Both the position numbers and the translations under genes were made by a program. DNA of 64,000 nucleotides from Lacinutrix algicola (GTDB taxonomy: Bacteria; Bacteroidota; Bacteroidia; Flavobacteriales; Flavobacteriaceae). Shown here in pieces: positions 58,290 to 64,000 of this stretch. Every line of letters starts with the position of its first letter. Positions within the stretch are counted from its first letter, which is position 1. Location: assembly GCF_001418085.1 (NCBI RefSeq), contig NZ_LIQH01000038.1:1-64000 (forward strand), written 5' to 3'. The notes beneath the pieces were generated by a model. The model saw only the letters and a program-made list of their open reading frames with translations. It was not told where the DNA came from and did no database searches.

Positions 58290-59150
58290 TTATTCTATAT
58301 GTAAGTTGTGGCCACAATTATAGCAATATTCGGCACCATCTTTATGGTTTGTTGTTAAACAGTTTTGGCAAGACTGAGAGTTAAGCTGAACTTTTTCAGG
58401 CTCACCATTATTTTCTTCGTCTTTTTTAGTAAGTGATTTGCTATATTCTGCAGAAACAATTCCTGTTGGTACAGCAATAATACCGTAACCTAAAACCATA
58501 ATAAGCGTTGCAAGAAATTGACCAAAAGGAGTTTGTGGTGTAATATCACCAAAACCTACAGTTGTTAATGTTACAATACACCAATACACACTTTTAGGGA
58601 TATTTGTAAAACCATTTTCTTCGCCTTCTACTAAATACATTAACGTACCAAAAATGATAGAAGCAATAATTACAGCAAATAGAAATACAGATATTTTTGC
58701 ACGACTAGATTTAATAGCACTAGCTAATTGGTTCGATGCTCCCATGTATCTCGCTAGTTTTAAAATTCTAAAAACACGTAATAAACGTAAAGCTCTTAAA
58801 GCAACTAGTGCATGACTTCCTGCTAATATAAAAGACAAATACATTGGGATTGTAGACAAAAAATCTATAATACCATAAAAACTAAAAATGTACTTTTTTG
58901 GTTTTTTTACTGTAATAATTCTTGCAATATATTCAATAGAAAAAAGGATGGTAACTAACCATTCTCCAATATATAATGCTTTGTGGTATCTAGCATCAAT
59001 AGAACTAACACTCTCAAGCATTACAAGAGCAATACTGGCAAGAATAAAAATAAGTAACACAACATCAAATAATTTACCGGCAGGTGTATCTGCTTCGTAA
59101 ATAATCTCATGAAGTCTATTTTTCCAGTTGGCTTTAATTGGTTTACTCAT
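58290..59150 (-). CDS. Voltage-gated-type potassium channel with zinc-ribbon tail
   Basis: A 286-residue channel. It has six hydrophobic segments; S4 carries arginines (LVALRALRLLRVFRILKLARY), and the pore signature is TLTTVGFGDITP, the K+ selectivity filter. After S6 the C-terminus ends in a four-cysteine segment, CQNC and CYNC, that looks like a zinc ribbon. That tail is unusual for a channel. The start is ATG 59150; a -7 element lies directly before it. Confidence 0.9.
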   Translation of the reverse strand: MSKPIKANWKNRLHEIIYEADTPAGKLFDVVLLIFILASIALVMLESVSSIDARYHKALYIGEWLVTILFSIEYIARIITVKKPKKYIFSFYGIIDFLSTIPMYLSFILAGSHALVALRALRLLRVFRILKLARYMGASNQLASAIKSSRAKISVFLFAVIIASIIFGTLMYLVEGEENGFTNIPKSVYWCIVTLTTVGFGDITPQTPFGQFLATLIMVLGYGIIAVPTGIVSAEYSKSLTKKDEENNGEPEKVQLNSQSCQNCLTTNHKDGAEYCYNCGHNLHIE

Positions 59151-59154
59151 AAAT

Positions 59155-59162
59155 CAAAAATA
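59155..59162 (-). promoter_or_regulatory. Promoter -7 element of the channel-miaA operon
   Basis: On the minus strand it reads TATTTTTG, fitting TAnnTTTG. Its last base is 5 bases before the ATG at 59150, implying a leaderless transcript. Confidence 0.42.
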
Positions 59163-59177
59163 CTAAATAATAATTGG

Positions 59178-61145
59178 CTATTTTTTCTTTAAAATAATTA
59201 GTGAATTTTTTTGTAAATCTACAATAGTACTAAAATACTCTTTTAAATAAGGATAGTAATTTTGGTTGTAAATAGCTTCTTTAAAATTAAATTTAAAATA
59301 AATGATAATTTCAGAATCATTTTTAGTAGTATTAAGGATTAAAACACCAGTTCCATTAGGTAATTGGAGCTTTTTAATCTCTGGTATTTCGGTTACTTCG
59401 TATAGATTACTATCGTACTCTAACTTATAAATATATGTGTACGAATCTTTGTAACCAAAATCAATAGGATAAGTTCGTTCTTGTAATTTTAAAGGATTCT
59501 CGTCAAAAAATGTTGTTATAAACGGATTTACATAAATTGAATTTCCAATGGTTTCTGAAGCTACTTCAAAAGATACAACTTCTTTAAAGTCATCACTATT
59601 TTTAGATGTCGTTTTTACTTCGTGATTTGTAACCGTTATGTTTGTGTTTTCGTTTTGATAATTAGTTTTATAACTTGATTTGTTTTTAAAGTAAGCAGCT
59701 TTTAAGTCACTTGAGTTATAACCTGTAGCTCTATATTCTATAGAGCCATTAATTGATCCTTTATCATTAATTATAGATGAAACTTTATAGCTAATCGAAA
59801 AATTACTTTTAGGCGTAATATCTACCCAATAACTACCATTTTTTAAATCTAATAGTCTTCCATATTGATTTAAACACCTGTAAGGTAGTTGTCCAAAAGA
59901 GAGATATGGACTTGTAGCATCTAGAAAATAAGTTTCTCCTGCTATTTTTGCCTGAATGATAATGTAATTGAACTCTGAAATAACTGGAAATATTTTTGTT
60001 GGAAAGCCATTACCTCTTGTAGACATTAATACTGGTAGAACGTCAATATTATTTTCTTTTAATAAATTGAAAAGTAATAAGTTAACTTCTGATGCTCTTC
60101 CAACTTTATTTTTAACTAAATCTTTTAAAGAAACATCTCCAAAAACATTAAATTTTTTATTCCATTTGTAATTACTTTGTACGTATTCTACAATAGCTTT
60201 GGCTTTTTTAAGTTGGTCTTGTTCATTTGTTATTTCTTTTGAAAGCAAATCTTTAACAACAGATCCTTTATTTAGTTGCCTTCCAATACCTTTTTCTGTT
60301 TTTAATTCTTTATCAGTAGTCTTCCAAGACCTGGTAATATTGTCTATTCCGCCATCAAAGCTCTTATAGACTTTTAATTCGTATTCTACTTTAGAAATAT
60401 AATTTTCTCGTGTAGTCATATATTTTTCATCTATAAAAGCAGGAATATTTTTCATAATATAAATAGATTTAAAACAATCTGCTTTTGCACCTGTAGATGT
60501 TTTTAAACATTCGCTTTCAGTATCTGAAGTGTTTACAGATAATGGTATCTCTCCTACCAACTTAATATTATATTCGTAATTAGCTGGAATACTTGCGTGA
60601 TACTCACTATAGAGTGTTGGAATATCTGTTTGAAAATACCACTGTCTATAATTAAACATAAAAGGCGTGTCTAATTTGTAGCTATATTTAATTACTGAGC
60701 CTTCTTTAATATTTGGTAATGTAAATTTTACTAAGGTATAATTATCATTGTATTCTTCAGTAAAAACCTGGCTTTTGTCTAATTTTTGGATATCTAAAGT
60801 TCCATTGCTATTAATGTTAGTAGTAGTAGCAACTATTCTAGTTATTTCTTCTTTGCTATCACTATTTTTATAAAGTAAAATGGAAACATTTGCTTCATCA
60901 AAGCCATCTCTATTAAGAATTTTAATTTTGCGTTTAACTTCGGTTTTTAATCTGAAATCTTCTTGGTCGAAATAAGAGTTGCCAAATTCATAAATTACTA
61001 AAGCATTAGCTGTAGAGTCTTTACTGTACGTGTTTATTGTTAAATCATTACCGGTAACATTATAACCAGAGGCATTAAATTCAGATTGAGAAAAAGTAAT
61101 AAATGTAAATAGTAATAAGATTAGTGTTGTTGTGAATTTTTTCAT
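59178..61145 (-). CDS. DUF3857 and transglutaminase-like domain protein
   Basis: A 655-residue secreted protein (signal peptide residues 1-19, ending FSQ). The N-terminal DUF3857 domain extends to about residue 260, with TPFMFNYRQWYFQTDIPTLYSEY. A transglutaminase-like fold follows (about 300-420, with VEYVQSNYKWNKKFNVFG and LFLDATSPYLSFGQLPYR-like text), but the usual catalytic cysteine is missing: the segment reads NKVGRASEVNLLL. The C-terminal beta domain completes it. It is preceded directly by the exonuclease/GIY-YIG gene, which begins further right on the same strand. Confidence 0.85.
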   Translation of the reverse strand: MKKFTTTLILLLFTFITFSQSEFNASGYNVTGNDLTINTYSKDSTANALVIYEFGNSYFDQEDFRLKTEVKRKIKILNRDGFDEANVSILLYKNSDSKEEITRIVATTTNINSNGTLDIQKLDKSQVFTEEYNDNYTLVKFTLPNIKEGSVIKYSYKLDTPFMFNYRQWYFQTDIPTLYSEYHASIPANYEYNIKLVGEIPLSVNTSDTESECLKTSTGAKADCFKSIYIMKNIPAFIDEKYMTTRENYISKVEYELKVYKSFDGGIDNITRSWKTTDKELKTEKGIGRQLNKGSVVKDLLSKEITNEQDQLKKAKAIVEYVQSNYKWNKKFNVFGDVSLKDLVKNKVGRASEVNLLLFNLLKENNIDVLPVLMSTRGNGFPTKIFPVISEFNYIIIQAKIAGETYFLDATSPYLSFGQLPYRCLNQYGRLLDLKNGSYWVDITPKSNFSISYKVSSIINDKGSINGSIEYRATGYNSSDLKAAYFKNKSSYKTNYQNENTNITVTNHEVKTTSKNSDDFKEVVSFEVASETIGNSIYVNPFITTFFDENPLKLQERTYPIDFGYKDSYTYIYKLEYDSNLYEVTEIPEIKKLQLPNGTGVLILNTTKNDSEIIIYFKFNFKEAIYNQNYYPYLKEYFSTIVDLQKNSLIILKKK

Positions 61146-62507
61146 TTAAAATTTTAAAATCTTAAGGCGTTTATTTTTACGTAAGTAACTTTGTATTATA
61201 TGCTGCGTGTATCTATTATTACTCATAGGAATAATAATAGATTTTAGAATATCAATATTGTTTATTTGGTGATTTAAATCGTAAAAACCATAGCCTTTAA
61301 AAGCTCCGTTTTCAATTAAAATAGCACTACGTTCATCTACTTTTCTACCTTTATCTATAATAATCATATTTTGATCTTTATAGCTGTATTTTTCAATAAA
61401 CTCGTTAACACGCTTATTGTAAAGCACAGTATTTTCTTCATTTAAACAAGCACCTTCACATTCTTTTAATTCATATCTAAAACAACTATCAGTCGTTTTT
61501 TCTAAACCACATAATTTTAAACATAAAGAATATGTTTCTACGGCACGATGCAAAAAGTCTTTAGCACTCTGCTTATTATTAAAAGTTGTTATAACCTTTT
61601 TACGTCCGTCTGCATTAGCAATAGTTAAATTTATATAACCATTGTTATCTGTAGAACTGTATAATGCATGAGAGATTTTTGTTTTTCTCATTGCACGATT
61701 AAAAATAGGTTTGTTTTGTTTTATTTCGTGACTCTCTTTTAATAAAGCTATAAGTTCGCTACCTGTAGCATCGTAAGTTACTGTTGCGACTTGAATTTGA
61801 ATTTTTTTAGACTTTCTATCTGTACCAGTAAAATGCTGATTTATTCGTTTCTTAATATTCTTACTCTTACCAATATATATAATATTGCCCTCTTTATTAT
61901 GTATGTAATACACACCTGTTTCCGAAGGCATTTGAGCAATAATATCTGTTAGTTTTGGTTCTAACTGTAGCTTAGGATGCTTTCTTAAAAAGGTTTGAAT
62001 AATAGTTTTTTCAACATCTTTACTCAATAATAACTTAAAGAGTTTAACGGTTGCTAATGCATCTCCAGAAGCACGGTGTCTGTCTGTAACCGGTATACCA
62101 AGAGAACGTACTAATTTACCTAAACTGTAAGATGGTAAATCTGGAATAAGCGTTTTTGCTAGCTCTACAGTACATAACGTTTCTCGATCGAAATCGAAAC
62201 CTAATCGCTTAAATTCTGTCGTTAATATTCGGTTGTCAAATTGCGCATTATGTGCCACAACTACGCAGCCTTCTGTAATTTCTACAACTCGTTTTGCGAT
62301 TTCGTAAAACTTAGGTGCATTTTTTAACATGTTACTGTTAATACCAGTAAGGTTTACAACAAAAGGTTGGATTTCTCTTTCCGGATTTACTAAACTTATA
62401 AATTGGTCTACAACTTCGTGACCATCAAATTTGTAAATAGCAATCTCTGTTATGCCTTCTTCGTTATACTTACCACCTGTGGTTTCTATGTCTATTATTG
62501 CGTAGAT
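61146..62507 (-). CDS. Exonuclease / GIY-YIG nuclease domain protein
   Basis: An about 454-residue protein fusing a DnaQ-type 3'-5' exonuclease domain with a UvrC-like GIY-YIG domain. Motif I is IDIETTGGKYNEEG, motif II VAHNAQFDNRIL, motif III DRHRASGDALAT. The GIY-YIG part has TGVYYIHNKEGNIIYIGKSKNIKKRINQH, followed by the cysteine segment CLKLCGLEK...CFRYELKECEGACLNEE. An ATG at 62330 would cut away motif I. The frame runs back to a TAA at 62529-62531 with no ATG, GTG, TTG or CTG before motif I, so the start is probably ATC 62505-62507 or another near-cognate codon. The function is likely DNA repair. Confidence 0.78.
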   Translation of the reverse strand: MYAIIDIETTGGKYNEEGITEIAIYKFDGHEVVDQFISLVNPEREIQPFVVNLTGINSNMLKNAPKFYEIAKRVVEITEGCVVVAHNAQFDNRILTTEFKRLGFDFDRETLCTVELAKTLIPDLPSYSLGKLVRSLGIPVTDRHRASGDALATVKLFKLLLSKDVEKTIIQTFLRKHPKLQLEPKLTDIIAQMPSETGVYYIHNKEGNIIYIGKSKNIKKRINQHFTGTDRKSKKIQIQVATVTYDATGSELIALLKESHEIKQNKPIFNRAMRKTKISHALYSSTDNNGYINLTIANADGRKKVITTFNNKQSAKDFLHRAVETYSLCLKLCGLEKTTDSCFRYELKECEGACLNEENTVLYNKRVNEFIEKYSYKDQNMIIIDKGRKVDERSAILIENGAFKGYGFYDLNHQINNIDILKSIIIPMSNNRYTQHIIQSYLRKNKRLKILKF

Positions 62508-62531
62508 ACTGTATGTTGTTTTGTTATATTA

Positions 62532-63200
62532 CTAGTTGTAATTTCTGTTTCCAAAGATACTACTTCCTACACGAACCATTGTACTTCCACAATCTATTGC
62601 TAGTTTGTAATCTCCACTCATTCCCATAGAAATAGTTTGTAGTCGGCAGTTTGTAGTTTCAGTCACTTTTAAATCTTCTAAAGTAGACTTTAAAAGTCTG
62701 AATTCTTTTTCAATTTGAAGTGTGTTTTCTGTAAAAGTTGCCATTCCCATAACTCCAATTACTTTAATATTTTTTAATGCTGAAAAATCTTCCGATTGTA
62801 ATATATCTGAAGCTTCTTTTGCAGACATTCCAAATTTAGAATCTTCTTCGGCTATTTTAATTTGAAGTAAACAGTCTATAACTCTGTCGTGTTTTAAAGC
62901 TTGTTTATTTACTTCTTTCAATAATTTAAAACTTTCTACACCATGTATTAAGCTAACAAATGGAGCCATATACTTTACCTTATTGGTTTGTACGTGTCCA
63001 ATCATGTGCCATTCGATATCTTTTGGCATTTGCTCAAACTTGTCTGCCATTTCTTGGATTTTGTTTTCTCCAAAAATGCGCTGCCCAGCATTGTATGCTT
63101 CCATTAAATCACTCACAGGTTTCGTTTTAGAAACCGCAACTAATGTTACGTGTTCTGGAAGTGTTTGTTTTATATTGTTTAAGTTTTGTTGTATGCTCAT
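62532..63200 (-). CDS. YggS-family pyridoxal-phosphate homeostasis protein
   Basis: A 222-residue single-domain PLP protein (COG0325). LVAVSKTKPVSDLMEAYNAGQRIFGENKIQEM carries the PLP lysine in SKTKP, and WHMIGHVQTNKVKYMAPFVSLIHGVES and LSMGMSGDYKLAID-type text (SMGMSGDYKLAIDCGSTMVRVGSSIFG) are diagnostic. It is thought to keep PLP levels balanced. It lies 24 bases upstream of the exonuclease start on the same strand. Confidence 0.96.
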   Translation of the reverse strand: MSIQQNLNNIKQTLPEHVTLVAVSKTKPVSDLMEAYNAGQRIFGENKIQEMADKFEQMPKDIEWHMIGHVQTNKVKYMAPFVSLIHGVESFKLLKEVNKQALKHDRVIDCLLQIKIAEEDSKFGMSAKEASDILQSEDFSALKNIKVIGVMGMATFTENTLQIEKEFRLLKSTLEDLKVTETTNCRLQTISMGMSGDYKLAIDCGSTMVRVGSSIFGNRNYN

Positions 63201-63256
63201 TTTATTATCTAATGCTTTGTAGTTTCTAGATTACTAATTAAAAGTGAAAACATTTT

Positions 63257-64000
63257 TTAAAACTCATAAATAGTAACACCACTTCTTAATTTTGGCTCAA
63301 TATAAGTGCTTTTTGGTGGCATTTTAAGTCCATCGTCAGCAATGCTTTTCATTTGTTTTATAGTAGCAGGAATCATACCAAAACCGACTTTAAACTCTCC
63401 ACTATCTATTTTACTTTTAAGGTTTACAACATCTTTTTTTCCACTTAAATAATCGATGCGTTTATCGTGTCGTAAATCTTCTATTTCTAAAATTGGTTTT
63501 AAAATGGTTTGATAGAGTAGCTGTGCATCGAGTTCATCTAAAGAGGTTTCAAATTTATAACTTGTCTTGCGTAAGTATAGCGAATAAAACTCGCCATCTA
63601 AATACATACTAAAATGATGAGGTTTCGATGGTTTGTATGGCATAATACCACGGTTTTCTATACGGTACGTCGTGTCTAATTTAATTAAAAACTCTTCTTT
63701 TGTTAAACCATTTAAGTCTTTTACAAGCCTATTGAATTCATGAATTTGTAACTCGGATTCTGGAATTAAGAAACTCATAAAATAATTATAAGTCTCATTT
63801 CCATTATGGCTTTTGTTTTCGGCTTTTAAATTTTTACAAAGTAAATTTGATGAAGACGAACGATGATGACCATCTGCAATATAAAGCGTGTTCATGCTTG
63901 CAAAAGCATCAGTAATTATTTTAATATGGGCTTCGTTATCTATTTGCCATAGGTAATGTGTATCTCTATAAGTGGTTGTGAATTCGAATTCTGCACGCTC
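63257..64000 (-). CDS. DUF1015 family protein, C-terminal part (5' truncated by window)
   Basis: The frame stays open from the stop at 63257 to the right edge (248 codons). The text has YIADGHHRSSSS, the hallmark of DUF1015, then ESELQIHEFNRLVKDLNGL and FGMIPATIKQMKSIADDGLKMPPKSTYIEPKLRSG. The family is about 410 residues, so the N-terminal third is missing. The ATG at 63895 is internal. Its function is unknown. Confidence 0.9.
   Translation of the reverse strand, partial: ERAEFEFTTTYRDTHYLWQIDNEAHIKIITDAFASMNTLYIADGHHRSSSSNLLCKNLKAENKSHNGNETYNYFMSFLIPESELQIHEFNRLVKDLNGLTKEEFLIKLDTTYRIENRGIMPYKPSKPHHFSMYLDGEFYSLYLRKTSYKFETSLDELDAQLLYQTILKPILEIEDLRHDKRIDYLSGKKDVVNLKSKIDSGEFKVGFGMIPATIKQMKSIADDGLKMPPKSTYIEPKLRSGVTIYEF

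Overview
The window is an AT-rich chromosomal segment of a Bacteroidota bacterium, almost certainly a member of the Flavobacteriaceae. The evidence is a monomeric NADP isocitrate dehydrogenase, type IX secretion (T9SS) sorting tails, a TonB receptor paired with a DUF4249 lipoprotein, flavobacterial families such as DUF6095, DUF6913 and DUF4835, and promoters with the Bacteroidota -7 element TAnnTTTG. There is no prophage, transposase gene, CRISPR array or tRNA that I can see; most of the window is housekeeping.

Layout. 1-577: 3' end of an rRNA operon (23S tail, 5S, terminator). 903-8953: DinB-like protein, murQ with a small membrane protein, a TonB receptor/lipoprotein pair, icd, a pentapeptide-repeat protein. 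8954-9798: a long non-coding stretch rich in inverted repeats. 9799-11690: rplS, a GyrI-like protein, trmD. 12022-13615: the least familiar part, an unrecognised soluble protein and an outer-membrane-barrel-like gene interrupted by one in-frame TAA. 13747-17530: a coiled-coil membrane protein, long-form GAPDH, a DegP-type protease. 17722-21750: dapF-GNAT-mltG-DUF2279 operon and a lysozyme-like protein. 21765-24442: dnaA-phosphatase-RsmI-like operon (minus). 25040-28694: a minus operon LEA2 lipoprotein-ribD-HAD-EamA-YigZ. 28769-35039: GNAT, prmC, LOG family, SH3-like protein, ligA, membrane protein. 35040-35505: non-coding, with a 34-bp perfect palindrome. 35506-37629: DoxX and a 5'-nucleotidase split into two genes. 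37700-45189: DUF6913-dapA, then bamD-rpoZ-coaBC-DUF4835-recN, then fabI. 45409-52207: two large T9SS-sorted surface proteins that share their C-terminal DNA and their terminators. 52313-57219: glycosyltransferase-YbbR-coaE and a two-component system. 57366-64000: miaA, a potassium channel, a DUF3857 protein, an exonuclease/GIY-YIG protein, a YggS protein and a truncated DUF1015 gene.

Functional themes: cell-wall synthesis and recycling (dapA, dapF, murQ, mltG, lysozyme-like protein), coenzyme A synthesis (coaBC, coaE), translation and tRNA modification (rplS, trmD, miaA, prmC, RsmI-like), replication and repair (dnaA, ligA, recN), and envelope proteins (bamD, TonB receptor, T9SS cargo, DUF4835).

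The most interesting signals are not genes. They are (i) three diverged copies of a roughly 100-bp element that keep the same paired architecture with compensating base changes, each near a gene 3' end; (ii) a GC-rich 15-mer present in three unrelated genes, in different reading frames; (iii) a 34-bp perfect palindrome; (iv) an exonuclease gene with no standard start codon before its catalytic motif; (v) a mini-repeat inserted in frame in prmC; and (vi) promoters placed so that transcripts would be leaderless.
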